This document shows positions 7,628 through 17,577 of a DNA stretch of 17,901 bases, piece by piece (position 1 is the first letter of the stretch; each line of letters opens with the position of its first letter). Source of the DNA: Opitutaceae bacterium. Lineage in GTDB: Bacteria; Verrucomicrobiota; Verrucomicrobiia; Opitutales; Opitutaceae. The translations under genes and the position numbers were made by a program. The stretch spans positions 1 through 17,901 of the forward strand of contig PMSP01000042.1 in assembly GCA_003168315.1 (NCBI GenBank), given 5' to 3'. Below the pieces are notes generated by a model. The model was not told the origin of the DNA and did no database searches. It saw nothing but the letters and a program-made list of their open reading frames with translations.

Positions 7628-8071
7628 TCAGGCGGGAAAGCCGCCCGCTATGTAGTTTTTCAGGTGGTCGGCCTCCGCCATGCTGGCGTCGGCGACCCAG
7701 CGCGAGATGTCGCCGATCGAGATCAGGCCCCGCAATTCGCCGCCGTCCATGACAGGGATGTGGCGGCAGCGCTTCTCGGCGAAGATCTCCATCGTCTGGT
7801 CGACCGTCGTCTGCAGGGAGATCGTGTGGACGCTCCTCGTCATCACGTCGGCCACGAGCACGGTCTTCGGGTCGAGATCGGCGCCGACGACGCGACGAAG
7901 GACGTCGCGCTCGGTGAAGATCCCGGCGATCTGTCCCTCGTCAACGATCACGATGCAGCCGATCCGCTTGTTGTTCATTTCGGCCACGGCCTCGGCAATG
8001 GTGATTGTCGAAGCCACGGCGTGCACGGCAGAACCTTTGCGCTCCAGGAGCGCGGCGACTGGGGTATCCAT
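7628..8071 (-). CDS. Two-CBS-domain protein
   Basis: This 147-residue protein is almost entirely a pair of CBS domains, roughly residues 8-60 and 72-130. Each ends in the ligand-contact pattern: G-I-F-T-E-R-D near 50-56 and G-L-I-S-I-G-D near 115-121. Such Bateman modules bind adenosine nucleotides or similar ligands and act as cytoplasmic sensors, usually of an unknown partner when free-standing. There is no fused enzyme or transporter domain. The ATG at 8071 gives a normal N-terminus for the first domain; no Shine-Dalgarno is in position. It diverges from a small membrane protein gene 97 bases away, which makes that protein a possible but unproven partner. Confidence 0.9.
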   Translation of the reverse strand: MDTPVAALLERKGSAVHAVASTITIAEAVAEMNNKRIGCIVIVDEGQIAGIFTERDVLRRVVGADLDPKTVLVADVMTRSVHTISLQTTVDQTMEIFAEKRCRHIPVMDGGELRGLISIGDISRWVADASMAEADHLKNYIAGGFPA

Positions 8072-8145
8072 AGGGTAATGGGGGGTTTCCTACCCCAGGG
8101 TATTCCCAAAAATTGGCCGGTCGCAACCCTGAAGCGAAGAAGCTT

Positions 8146-8173
8146 GTGATTCCCCGGCAATACGGGGAATGAC
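8146..8173. repeat. Inverted repeat covering the proposed start codon of the 8169 gene
   Basis: ATTCCCCG (8149-8156) and CGGGGAAT (8163-8170) are perfect 8-base arms around GCAATA. After one G/G mismatch, GT (8146-8147) and AC (8172-8173) extend the symmetry. The right arm contains the purine run ACGGGGA and the first two bases of the ATG at 8169. It is either an operator in the divergent promoter region or an RNA hairpin that would hide the start codon. It may also show that translation really starts further on (8211 or 8220). Confidence 0.6.
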
Positions 8174-8711
8174 AACCCCTGCCCTCCCCATGAAGCCCCC
8201 CATCCTCCCCATGGAAATAATGCGGCGCGTCGTCCGAGTCGCCCGATTCGATGGGATGTGCGTGCTCGTGATCGCGGGGGGATTCGCGCTCCTCTCCGCC
8301 TATTTCAGGGACGTGGCGGGCGCCACCATCGGCCTGCTGATCGCCGCCGCCGGGGCCATCGAGCTCCACGGCGTCAGCCTCCTGAGGGTCGGCAGCCCGC
8401 GCGGAATGACCTGGCTTGTCTCGAGCCAGCTCTACCTCCTGGCGGTCATACTCGCCTACGCCGGCTTCCGGATCGTGAAGCCCGACATCGACTGGATGAT
8501 GCCCTACGTGACTGGCGAGGCCGCGGAGCCGCTCCAGCAGGCCGCCCAGGAAATGGGGCTCACCGTCAGCCAGTTCCTGGTCGAGTCCATGAGGAAGTTC
8601 TACGTCCTCGTTGCCGCGCTGACGCTCGTGTACCAGGGGGGGATGATGGTGTACTACCTTAGGCGCCGCCCGGGCGTCGAGGCGGCCCTGCTGGAAGAAC
8701 ATCCGCATTGA
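8169..8711 (+). CDS. Small four-helix membrane protein, unknown function
   Basis: I do not recognise this 180-residue protein. Hydrophobic segments lie near residues 29-45, 48-66, 82-103 and 144-163, with a basic segment (R-R-V-V-R-V-A-R) before the first. Between helices 3 and 4 there is an acidic, helical stretch of about 40 residues, and the tail after helix 4 is basic, then acidic. No catalytic motif is visible. The start is uncertain: ATG at 8169 lies inside an inverted repeat, while ATGs at 8190, 8211 and 8220 are also in frame and would remove only the Pro-rich first 7-17 residues. It is divergent from the CBS-domain gene and convergent with parC (21 bases apart). Confidence 0.75.
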   Translation: MTTPALPMKPPILPMEIMRRVVRVARFDGMCVLVIAGGFALLSAYFRDVAGATIGLLIAAAGAIELHGVSLLRVGSPRGMTWLVSSQLYLLAVILAYAGFRIVKPDIDWMMPYVTGEAAEPLQQAAQEMGLTVSQFLVESMRKFYVLVAALTLVYQGGMMVYYLRRRPGVEAALLEEHPH

Positions 8712-8716
8712 GCGGA

Positions 8717-8731
8717 CCGGCCGGCGGCCGG
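8717..8731. terminator. GC hairpin between two convergent genes
   Basis: CCGGCC (8717-8722) and GGCCGG (8726-8731) are perfect arms around GGC, filling most of the 21-base gap between the stop of the small membrane protein and the stop of parC. The position fits a bidirectional transcription end. There is no T-run on either side, so efficiency as an intrinsic terminator is doubtful. Confidence 0.4.
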
Positions 8732-8732
8732 G

Positions 8733-10709
8733 CTAAGCCGGGTCCAGGCGCCTCACGTCCTTGATCGTCCACTTCGTGACGGTGATCCCCTTCGCGGCGC
8801 GGCCGCTGATCCCGACGGCCGACAGGTCGAAGTCGAACTCGCGGACTCGCGCCCCGCCGCGCCCGTCGAGCGACACGTGCACCTTCCCCGGCATGGCCCT
8901 CTCGGTCGGGCTCACGTCGAAGTAGGCGACCCTCGAGCCGTCGGACTTCGTGAGCGGGTAGAGCTTGTCCCGGGAAAGCCCTCCGATCTGGAAGCGCTTG
9001 GCGAAGGCCTTCCCGCTCGCCCCGTCCTGGTAGATCATCGTATAGAAGGAGGTGTCGCCGTCCTTGGGGAAGACCGTGCAGTGGATGATCCCGAGGCCCA
9101 TGAAGACCTTGTCGGCGACCTTCGACACCTTGAGGGAGCCGTCGGCCATGATGCAGAGGACGCTGTCCAGGATGGTGCATTCCTGAACGAACTCGTGCTG
9201 GCGCCAGTTGAGCCCGATGAACCCCTCCTCGCGGTTCACGTAGAGCCTCTGGTTCGCGGAGACCACCTCGGCGGCGCTGATCTGCTCGATCTCGTCGTAC
9301 TCGGTGCGCCGCTTGACGCCCTTGCCGTACTTCTCCTGGAGCATCTCGAACCACTTGACCGCGTGGGCCGTCAGGTTCTTCAGGTCGTGCCTCACGCCCT
9401 TCATCTCCTCCTCGATCTTCGTGAGCTTCTCGTCGGCCTCGAAGCGGTTGTACGCCGAGATGCGCTTGATCCGTATCTCGGTCAGGCGCGCGATGTCGTC
9501 GTCCACGATCTCGCGCCGCAGCGACTTCACGAACGGCTTGAGCCCCTCCCGGATCTCGCCAAGCACGCTCTCCCAGGTCTTCGACTTCTCGATCCGGCGG
9601 TAGATCCGCTCCTCGATGAAGATGCGCTCGAGGGAGTCCCAGTGCCACTGCTGATCGAGCTCGCCCTGGCGGATCTGCAGCTCCCTCTTCAGGAGTTCGA
9701 CCGTCTTGTCGACGCTGCGCTTGAGGATCTCGCGGACGCCGAGGAAGACGGGCTTGTCGGCGTCGATCACGCACGCCGATGGCGAGATCGCGACCTGGCA
9801 GGCGGTGAAGACGCACAGCTGCTGGACCACCTTCTCGGGCTCGGAGCCCTGCGGCAGGTGGACCAGGATCTCGACCTGGTCGGCCGTGTTGTCGTCCACC
9901 CTCTTGATCTTGATCTTCCCCTTCGCGTTGGCGGCCAGGATCGACTCGATGACCGACTCGGTCGTCGTCGCGTACGGCAGCTCGGTGATCGCCAGGAGGA
10001 CCTTGCTCCTCTGCTCGATCCGCGCCCGGATCTTCACCTTGCCGCCCCGCTCCCCGTCGTTGTACTCGGAGAAGTCGGCCAGGCCGCCCGTCGGGAAGTC
10101 CGGGAATATGCGGAAGGTCTTCCCCTGGAGATGGTTGATCGCCGCCCGGCAGAGGTCGTTGAAGTTGTGGGGAAGTATCTTCGTCGAGAGCCCGACCGCT
10201 ATCCCCTCGGCGCCCTCGAGGAGCACGATCGGGAACTTCGCCGGGAGCGTCACCGGCTCCTTTGCCCGGCCGTCGTAGGAGAGCTGCCACGGGGTCGTCT
10301 TCGGGTTGAAGAGGACCTCGCGCGCGAAGGGCGTCAGGCGCGCCTCGATGTAGCGCGGCGCCGCCGCCTCGTCCCCCGTCAGCACGTTCCCGAAGTTCCC
10401 CTGGGGCTCGATCAGCCAGCCGCGCTGGCCCATCCCGACCAGGGCCGCGCCGATCGAGGCGTCCCCGTGGGGGTGGAAGCGCATCGTGGCCCCGACCACG
10501 TTCGCCACCTTGTGGAAGCGCCCGTCGTCCATCTCCCAGAGCGTGTGGAGGACGCGCCTGAGCACGGGCTTGAGCCCGTCGTCGATGTGCGGGACCGCCC
10601 GGTCCAGGATGACGTAGCTCGCGTAGTCGAGGAACCAGTCCCTGTAGTTGCGCTCGAGGGGCGCCTCGGGGCCCTTCCCGGATCCGGGTACCTTCGTTTC
10701 CTTGGCCAT
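8733..10709 (-). CDS. parC: DNA topoisomerase IV subunit A (ParC type)
   Basis: This 658-residue protein is the DNA-cleaving subunit of a type IIA topoisomerase that decatenates chromosomes. The catalytic tyrosine is Y120 in A-A-P-R-Y-I-E-A-R. The winged-helix region has D-G-L-K-P-V-L-R-R near 44-52 and H-P-H-G-D at 79-83. A long helical tower and coiled-coil segment follows (about 340-480), then a short C-terminal region. It is about 200 residues shorter than typical GyrA and has no Q-R-R-G-G-x-G GyrA box, which argues for ParC over GyrA and resembles the short Bacteroidetes-type subunit. The quinolone positions equivalent to E. coli ParC Ser80 and Glu84 are A84 and A88. It starts 16 bases after the parE stop, so the two are surely co-transcribed. 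No good Shine-Dalgarno is seen. Confidence 0.93.
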   Translation of the reverse strand: MAKETKVPGSGKGPEAPLERNYRDWFLDYASYVILDRAVPHIDDGLKPVLRRVLHTLWEMDDGRFHKVANVVGATMRFHPHGDASIGAALVGMGQRGWLIEPQGNFGNVLTGDEAAAPRYIEARLTPFAREVLFNPKTTPWQLSYDGRAKEPVTLPAKFPIVLLEGAEGIAVGLSTKILPHNFNDLCRAAINHLQGKTFRIFPDFPTGGLADFSEYNDGERGGKVKIRARIEQRSKVLLAITELPYATTTESVIESILAANAKGKIKIKRVDDNTADQVEILVHLPQGSEPEKVVQQLCVFTACQVAISPSACVIDADKPVFLGVREILKRSVDKTVELLKRELQIRQGELDQQWHWDSLERIFIEERIYRRIEKSKTWESVLGEIREGLKPFVKSLRREIVDDDIARLTEIRIKRISAYNRFEADEKLTKIEEEMKGVRHDLKNLTAHAVKWFEMLQEKYGKGVKRRTEYDEIEQISAAEVVSANQRLYVNREEGFIGLNWRQHEFVQECTILDSVLCIMADGSLKVSKVADKVFMGLGIIHCTVFPKDGDTSFYTMIYQDGASGKAFAKRFQIGGLSRDKLYPLTKSDGSRVAYFDVSPTERAMPGKVHVSLDGRGGARVREFDFDLSAVGISGRAAKGITVTKWTIKDVRRLDPA

Positions 10710-10725
10710 GCTCGGTTGACGGCCC

Positions 10726-12567
10726 TCAGGCCGGGACGGCGTCCTTCTCGACCCTCAGGTTCTCGATGATGAAGTCCTGGCGCTCGGGCGTGTTCTTCCC
10801 CATGAAGAAAGAGAGGAGGTGGTCGCTGTCGCGGACGTGGTTGAGGGAAAGGGGCTCGAGGCGGATGTCCTCCCCGATGAAGGCCTTGAACTCGCCCGCC
10901 GATATCTCGCCCAGGCCCTTGAAGCGCGTGATCTCGGCGGTCGCCCCGAGCTTCTCGACCCTGGCCTGCTTCTCCGCCTCGGAGTAGCAGTAGTGGGTCT
11001 CCTTCTTGTTGCGGACGCGGAAGAGCGGGGTCTCCAGTATGTAGAGGTGCCCGTGGGCGATCAGCTCGGGGAAGAACTGGAGGAAGAACGAGATCAGGAG
11101 GAGGCGGATGTGCATCCCGTCGACGTCGGCGTCAGTGGCGATGACCACCTTCCCGTAGCGGAGCCCGTCCAGGCCGTCCTCGATGTTGAGCGCCGACTGG
11201 AGGAGGTGGAACTCCTCGTTCTCGTAGATCACCTTCTTCGAGAGACCGTAGGTGTTGAGGGGCTTCCCCTTGAGCGCGAACACGGCCTGGGTCTGCACGT
11301 CGCGGCACGCGGTGAGGGAGCCCGCCGCCGAGTCGCCCTCGACGACGAAGATGGCGCTGTCCTCCGACCTCTCGTCCTTGTCGCCCAGGTGGAGCCGGCA
11401 GTCGCGCAGCTTCCGGTTGTGGAGCGACGCCTTCTTCGCGCGCTCGCGGGCGAGGTTGCGGATGCCGGCCAGCTCCTTGCGCTCGTGCTCGCTCTCCTGG
11501 ATGCGCTTGATGAGGGCGTCGGCCGTCTCGGGGTTCTTGTGGAGGTAGACGTCGAGCGTCTGCTGCACGAACTTCCCGATGAACTCCTTGATGGTCGGCC
11601 CGTCCGGGCCGATGACGCTCGAGCCGAGCTTGGTCTTCGTCTGCGACTCGAAGATCGGCTCCATGACCCGGACCGAGATCGCGGCCACGACCGACTGGCG
11701 GACGTCGGCCGCGTCCAGGTCCCTCTTGTAGAAGTTGCGCAGGGTATCGACGATCGCCTCGCGGAAGGCCTGCAGGTGCGTCCCGCCCATCGTCGTGTGC
11801 TGCCCGTTCACGAAGGAGAAGTACTCCTCGCCGTAGTGCGAGCCGTGGGTCATCGCGACCTCGATGTCCTCGCCCTCCAGGTGGATGATCGGATAGAGCG
11901 GCTCGCCGGTCAGGTTCTTCTGCAGCAGGTCCCTGAGGCCGTTCTCCGACTTGAAGGGCTTGCCGTTCAGGGTGAGCGTGAGGCCCCTGTTCAGGAACGC
12001 GTAGTTCCAGAGCATGTCCTCCACGAACTCCGGCCTGAACTTCAGGTTGGCGCCGAAGAGCTCGGCGTCCGGCGCGAACTCGATCCCTGTGCCGTTGCGC
12101 TCGTCGGTCTTCGCGACGCGGTGGTCCTTCTTCAGCTTGCCCTTGGCGAACTCGACCACCTTCACCTCGCCCTCGCGGACGGCCTGGGCCCGGTACTCGA
12201 TCGACAGCGCGTTGACCGCCTTCTGGCCGACGCCGTTAAGGCCCACCGCCTTCTTGAAGGTCTCGCTGTCGTACTTGGCCCCCGTGTTGATGACCGAGAC
12301 GCATTCCAGGAGCTTCCCGAGCGGGATCCCGCGGCCGAAGTCGCGCACCCGCGCGCGCCTGTCCTCGAGCTCGATCTCGATCTTCTTGCCGTGGCCCATG
12401 GTGTACTCGTCGACGGAGTTGTCGATCGTCTCCTTAAGCAGCACGTAGATCCCGTCCTCGGCGTGGGCGCCGTTGCCCAGGCGGCCGATGTACATGCCCG
12501 GGCGCAGCCGGATGTGCTCGGTCGAGGAAAGGGTTTTGATGCTGGCTTCGGTGTAGCCGGATGCCAT
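10726..12567 (-). CDS. parE: DNA topoisomerase IV subunit B (ParE type)
   Basis: This 613-residue protein is the ATPase subunit paired with ParC. The GHKL ATPase domain has E46 and N50 in [10 protein letters not shown], and the lid [12 protein letters not shown] near 109-120. The Q-T-K loop is at 309-311. The Toprim domain has E410 in [10 protein letters not shown] and the D-A-D-V-D metal site at 479-483. The lid reads G-L-N-G-V-G-Q-K where E. coli GyrB has G-L-H-G-V-G-A-S, and the Toprim loop reads S-A-A-G-S in place of S-A-G-G-S; both match Bacteroidetes-like ParE. Length fits ParE rather than the longer enterobacterial GyrB. I chose the ATG at 12567; the frame extends 12 residues upstream to a poorer start. 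It precedes parC by 16 bases. Confidence 0.94.
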   Translation of the reverse strand: MASGYTEASIKTLSSTEHIRLRPGMYIGRLGNGAHAEDGIYVLLKETIDNSVDEYTMGHGKKIEIELEDRRARVRDFGRGIPLGKLLECVSVINTGAKYDSETFKKAVGLNGVGQKAVNALSIEYRAQAVREGEVKVVEFAKGKLKKDHRVAKTDERNGTGIEFAPDAELFGANLKFRPEFVEDMLWNYAFLNRGLTLTLNGKPFKSENGLRDLLQKNLTGEPLYPIIHLEGEDIEVAMTHGSHYGEEYFSFVNGQHTTMGGTHLQAFREAIVDTLRNFYKRDLDAADVRQSVVAAISVRVMEPIFESQTKTKLGSSVIGPDGPTIKEFIGKFVQQTLDVYLHKNPETADALIKRIQESEHERKELAGIRNLARERAKKASLHNRKLRDCRLHLGDKDERSEDSAIFVVEGDSAAGSLTACRDVQTQAVFALKGKPLNTYGLSKKVIYENEEFHLLQSALNIEDGLDGLRYGKVVIATDADVDGMHIRLLLISFFLQFFPELIAHGHLYILETPLFRVRNKKETHYCYSEAEKQARVEKLGATAEITRFKGLGEISAGEFKAFIGEDIRLEPLSLNHVRDSDHLLSFFMGKNTPERQDFIIENLRVEKDAVPA

Positions 12568-12629
12568 GCAGCCTGAGAGTCCCGCGCGGGCACCGCGTGA
12601 CAAGCGAAATTTGGCCCCCTGGCCCGCGC

Positions 12630-12660
12630 GCCCCGCCGGCGCGGGGCCGGGAAGCCGGCC
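12630..12660 (-). terminator. Overlapping GC hairpins downstream of the lipoprotein gene
   Basis: Two alternative stems share bases: GCCCCGC (12630-12636) with GCGGGGC (12641-12647), and GGCCGG (12645-12650) with CCGGCC (12655-12660). They begin 6 bases past the lipoprotein stop on the minus strand, in the 98-base gap before parE. The region beyond holds no T-run. The stems would favour ending the DUF1501/PSCyt/lipoprotein transcript before parE, but read-through cannot be excluded. Confidence 0.4.
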
Positions 12661-12665
12661 CGGGC

Positions 12666-13286
12666 CTAACTTTGGAGGACCTGCTCGTTCACCTTGAGGA
12701 GCGCCTTCAGGAACGCCTTCATGAAGGCGATCTCGGCGCTCTGCTCGATCCGCGGGGAGGCGAGCGGCGTCTCGTCCCCAGGCCTGTCAAGGAGCGGGCC
12801 GCCGCCGAACCCGCTGATGTTGACGACGGTCGCGTTGCTCGACTCGACCTCCATCTGGATGCTGAAGACGGGGCCGAACGTGGACTGGCTGTAGTTGACG
12901 CCGGCGAAGACCCTCGCGGCGGCGATGTTCACCCTGCCCGGGCCCTTCGCGGCCGGCTGGAGGTCGAAGTAGCGGACGAAGTCCGAGATGTTGACCTCGA
13001 GCGGCGTGTCCGGGCGGACGCGGCTCCACTGCATCTTGTCGACCGCGACCGGCGCATGGAGGAGCGTGTCGACCGTGAATCCAAGCCCCTTGCGGATCGT
13101 GGCCTGCTCGGCGGCGGAGAGGCCCAGCATCGCGCCGCGGAAGGCCTCGTCGGTGGGCTTGAGGACGATCCGGCTGGAATGGGGCGCCGGTGCAGAGGAG
13201 GTCTGCGTGGCGCAGCCGGCCAGGCCCCCCGCCGCGAGCGCGAGGGCCGCCGAGAGGAGGGGCAGCCGCTGGAGGATCTTCTTCAT
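12666..13286 (-). CDS. Predicted lipoprotein, unknown family
   Basis: I cannot place this 206-residue protein in a family. The first 25 residues form a lipoprotein signal: basic start, hydrophobic Leu/Ala stretch, then the lipobox L-A-G-C with the cysteine at about residue 25, so it should be anchored to a membrane. The rest is a single soluble domain with no cysteines or obvious catalytic motif, ending in a helical segment rich in Ala, Phe, Leu and Lys. The ATG at 13286 starts the signal directly; upstream in-frame starts would run back into the preceding gene. It lies 29 bases downstream of the PSCyt1/PSD1 gene on the same strand and may be its third partner in export or assembly. That link is inference from position alone. 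Confidence 0.75.
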   Translation of the reverse strand: MKKILQRLPLLSAALALAAGGLAGCATQTSSAPAPHSSRIVLKPTDEAFRGAMLGLSAAEQATIRKGLGFTVDTLLHAPVAVDKMQWSRVRPDTPLEVNISDFVRYFDLQPAAKGPGRVNIAAARVFAGVNYSQSTFGPVFSIQMEVESSNATVVNISGFGGGPLLDRPGDETPLASPRIEQSAEIAFMKAFLKALLKVNEQVLQS

Positions 13287-13315
13287 CTGGTGTGATGAGA
13301 CGCCATGAAACGCAT

Positions 13316-15843
13316 TTAGTTCAAGAACATCGCCTCGTTTGTCTGAAATAGCCCGTGGGCGAGCTTGGTCCACGCGTCCAGCGGGGCCCGGCTCTTGAAG
13401 GCCAGGGCGCCCGGCTCGACCTGGGGCGCGTTCTTCCTCCTCAAGTTCTGGGAGAGGTTCTCGGCCTGCCTCGCCTGGATCTCCGCGTAGCGCGAGGCCT
13501 TCTCGGACTGCTCAGTCTGGGCCGCCTCCGTCGAGGTCCCGCCGGGGTTCGCCTCGATGTAGCGCAGGCAGAGCTTCGTCTCCTCGGGCGTCGGGGGCCG
13601 CTGGAAGACGTCGATGTAGAGGGCCGCGACCCGCATCTCGTCCGTGGTCATCGCCAGGAACTCCGGCGTGTGGACCAGCTTGCGCGCCGTCTCGATCACC
13701 AGCGGGCTGTTCATGAGGAAGAGCTGCTGCTGGGGCACCTGCGTCAGGAAGCGCTTTCCGGTGGGAACGCTCGGGTTCGGGAAGTTGAACTGGGTCAGTA
13801 TCTCCGCGGGGTTCCTGCGGTCGATGAAGGCGTAGACCGCGCGCCTCGAGGCGAAGCCCTCGCTCCCGATCGGCACGGGGCGCCCGCCCATCGTGAAGTC
13901 GATCGTCCCGGCGATCGCCAGGATGGAGTCGTGCATCTGCTCGAAGTCGAGCTGCCGGACGTTGTAGCGCCACTGCAGCTTGTTGTCGGGGTCCGTCTCG
14001 GCGTACCCCGGGACGGACGAGCTCGATTCCTGGTAGACGCTGCTCAGCATGATGAGCCTCTGGAGCCTCTTTATGGACCAGCCGTCGCCGACGAATCGCA
14101 GGGCCAGGTAGTCCAGGAGCTCGGGGTCCGTCGGGGGGGCCGACTGGTTCCCGAAGTCGTCGGGAGTCGAGACAAAGCCGGTCCCGAAGTGCTGCTGCCA
14201 GACCCGGTTCACGAGGACGCGCGCGGTCATCGGGTTCGTGGGGCTGGCGATCGCCTGCGCCAGCTCAAGCCGCCCGCTCCCGTAGCGGAACGGGGTCGGG
14301 TGCCTGGGGTCGGGCGACAGGATGGAGAGGAAATGGCGCGTCACGACCGCTCCCTTGTTCTGGGCCTCGCCCCTGACGAGGATCGGGTAGTCGTGGGGCG
14401 CCGCCACGTCCAGGAGGGCGTCGGCCTTGGGCGGCGCGGCCGGGAGGTACTCGACGTCGATCACCTGCTTGTTCGCCTGGAAGAGCTCCTTCTGGAGCTC
14501 GCGGCGGCGCTGCTGGCGCTCCCCCTCGGGAAGGCCCGAGCGGCGCAGCTCGACCAGCTGCCTGTCGACGGCCAGCTTGGCCGCGTCGGCGGCCTCGAGC
14601 TTCGTCAGGTAGTCGACCAATTCGGGGGTCTTCGGCACGGGATGCAGCCACGGCTCCTCCTTCGGCTCGGCGCAGTTGGCGAAGACGTCGTAGAGGGAAT
14701 AGTAGTCCGCGGTCGGGATCGGGTCGAACTTGTGGTCGTGGCAGCGCGCGCAGGAGACCGTGAGCCCGAGGAAGGCCTTGGTCGTCACGTCGATCCTGTC
14801 GTTGATGATGTCGTTCGCGCTGTTCTCGAAGCGGTTGCCGAGCGTCAGGAACCCCATCGCCGCCAGGACCGACTGGTCCGGCGCCGGCCCCTCGCCCGAG
14901 CGGTTCCTGCGGATCTCCTGCGCCAGCACGCGGTCGGCGGCCAGCTGCTCCACGATGAACTCGTTGTACGGCTTGTCGCTGTTGAAGGCCCCGATGACGT
15001 AGTCCCGGTAGGTCCACGCGAACGGGTACCTCGGGTCCTCCCGCTGGGGCGTGTCGCCCTTCGTGTCCGCGTAGCGGGCGACGTCGAGCCAGTACCGGCC
15101 CCAGCGCTCGCCGTAGTGAGGGGAGGCCAGCAGCCGGTCGACGACCTTGGCCCAGGCGCCGGGGGAGGTGTCCGCGAGGTAGCGCTGCACCTCCTCCTCG
15201 GTGGGCGGCAGGCCGGTCAGGTCGAAGGTCGCCCGGCGGATCAGGGTGTACCTGTCGGCCGGCGGGTTCGGCTTCATCCCGCTCTCCTCCAGGCGCGCCA
15301 GGATGAAGTTGTCGACGGGGGTGGCGCACCAGGCCGCGCCGGCGACAACCGGGACCGACTGCTTCTTCACGGGCAGGAAGGACCAGTGCTCGCGGCCGAC
15401 GCCCCCGTACGCCGACGAGCTGCCCTTCGCGACCAGGGACCTCGGGTCCGGGGCCCCCCTGCGGATCCACTCGGTCAAGTCCGCCACCTGCTGGTCGGAG
15501 AGCTTCTCGCCCTTGGGCGGCATCTGCAGGTCGGCGTCCTTGTAGCCGATCGCGTCCAGGAGGAGGCTGTCCTCGGGCTTGCCCGGGTCGATCGCGGGGC
15601 CGGTGTCGCCCCCGTGCAGCATGCCCTCGCGGGTGTCGAGCATGAGGCCGCCCTTGATCTTGTCGGCCTCGCGGCTGTGGCACTTGTAGCACCGGTCGGC
15701 CAGGACGGGCCGGATCCTCGTCTCGAAGAACTGGAGGTCCTGGCTCGACAGGTCCGGGGCGGCGGCCGTGATGGCCGCCGCAAGGGGGGGCGCCGTGGCG
15801 ACGATCGCCAGCGCGAGCCCCGCTGCCATTCCCGCCGCCTTCA

Positions 15844-15847
<4 letters not shown>
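13316..15847 (-). CDS. PSCyt1 / DUF1549 / DUF1553 (PSD1) protein
   Basis: This 843-residue protein has the three-domain form widespread in Planctomycetes and Verrucomicrobia. After a signal peptide of about 25 residues comes a cytochrome-like PSCyt1 domain with the haem motif C53-Y-K-C56-H57 and a likely distal methionine M109 in Q-M-P-P-K-G. PSCyt2 (DUF1549) spans about 175-395, with R-A-T-F-D-L-T-G-L-P-P and a second haem-like motif C366-A-R-C369-H370. PSD1 (DUF1553) runs from about 528 to 720 with R-V-L-V-N-R-V-W-Q-Q-H-F-G. The family's role is unknown; a redox function outside the cytoplasm is inferred from haem motifs and export. The start is either GTG 15847 or ATG 15844, giving a four-base or one-base overlap with the DUF1501 stop, so translation is probably coupled. 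Confidence 0.93.
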
Positions 15848-17316
<1,469 letters not shown>

Positions 17317-17366
17317 AATGACGCTCCGCAGGGCCGGGGGTTTCACGCCGAGCGGGACGATTCCAG

Positions 17367-17394
17367 TTGAAACGCGGGGCTGCGCGTGTAGCCT
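17367..17394 (+). promoter_or_regulatory. Possible promoter for the riboswitch-thiC transcript
   Basis: TTGAAA at 17367-17372 matches the -35 consensus in five of six positions. TAGCCT at 17389-17394 is a weak -10 after a 16-base spacer. Transcription would begin near 17401, just before the first helix of the riboswitch at 17403, and that agreement is the main support. Confidence 0.35.
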
Positions 17395-17402
17395 CTGCCC
17401 AT

Positions 17403-17504
17403 CCTCGTTTAGGAGAGCCCGGGGTCCCGGGCTGAGACGGCAGCACCATCCGCTGCCAAATCCTTCGAACCTGATGCGTCTCACAACGCCGTAGGGAAAA
17501 CAGG
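17403..17504 (+). ncRNA. TPP riboswitch upstream of thiC
   Basis: All helices of a thiamine pyrophosphate riboswitch can be drawn. P1 pairs 17403-17410 with 17498-17504 (GTTT/AAAC, then CCT/AGG past a bulged C). P2 pairs AGGA (17411-17414) with TCCT (17461-17464). P3 pairs 17416-17422 with 17427-17433, and an optional stem pairs GGCAGC (17439-17444) with GCTGCC (17452-17457). The ligand-side helix pairs GCGT (17476-17479) with ACGC (17486-17489). The conserved CTGAGA (17432-17437), GAACCTGAT and CGTAGGGAA segments are intact. It lies 73 bases before thiC, the most common gene it controls, which it should repress when TPP is plentiful. P3 is unusually tight. Confidence 0.96.
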
Positions 17505-17577
17505 GCCGTCCGCGGCAAGCGGAGGGATCTGTGACCCGACCTGCGGAGCGGGACGCGGCCGAACAGCATCCCCTCCC

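Noticed and set aside
8877..10769. 630-codon open frame on the plus strand opposite parC
   Set aside because: It mirrors parC codon by codon, with the low-complexity Leu/Arg/Asp/Val composition expected of an antisense frame in GC-rich DNA, and has no family motif.
8733..12567. Reading the topoisomerase pair as gyrB-gyrA
   Set aside because: The A subunit is short with no GyrA box, and both proteins match Bacteroidetes-type ParE/ParC blocks; gyrase is expected elsewhere in the genome.
10819..12576. 585-codon open frame opposite parE
   Set aside because: Antisense shadow of parE with the same biased composition; parE has complete ATPase and Toprim motifs.
17340..17373. GTTTCA (17340-17345) facing TGAAAC (17368-17373) in the DUF1501-thiC gap
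   Set aside because: Arms of six bases 22 bases apart are easily met by chance; it overlaps the possible thiC promoter but no further structure supports it.
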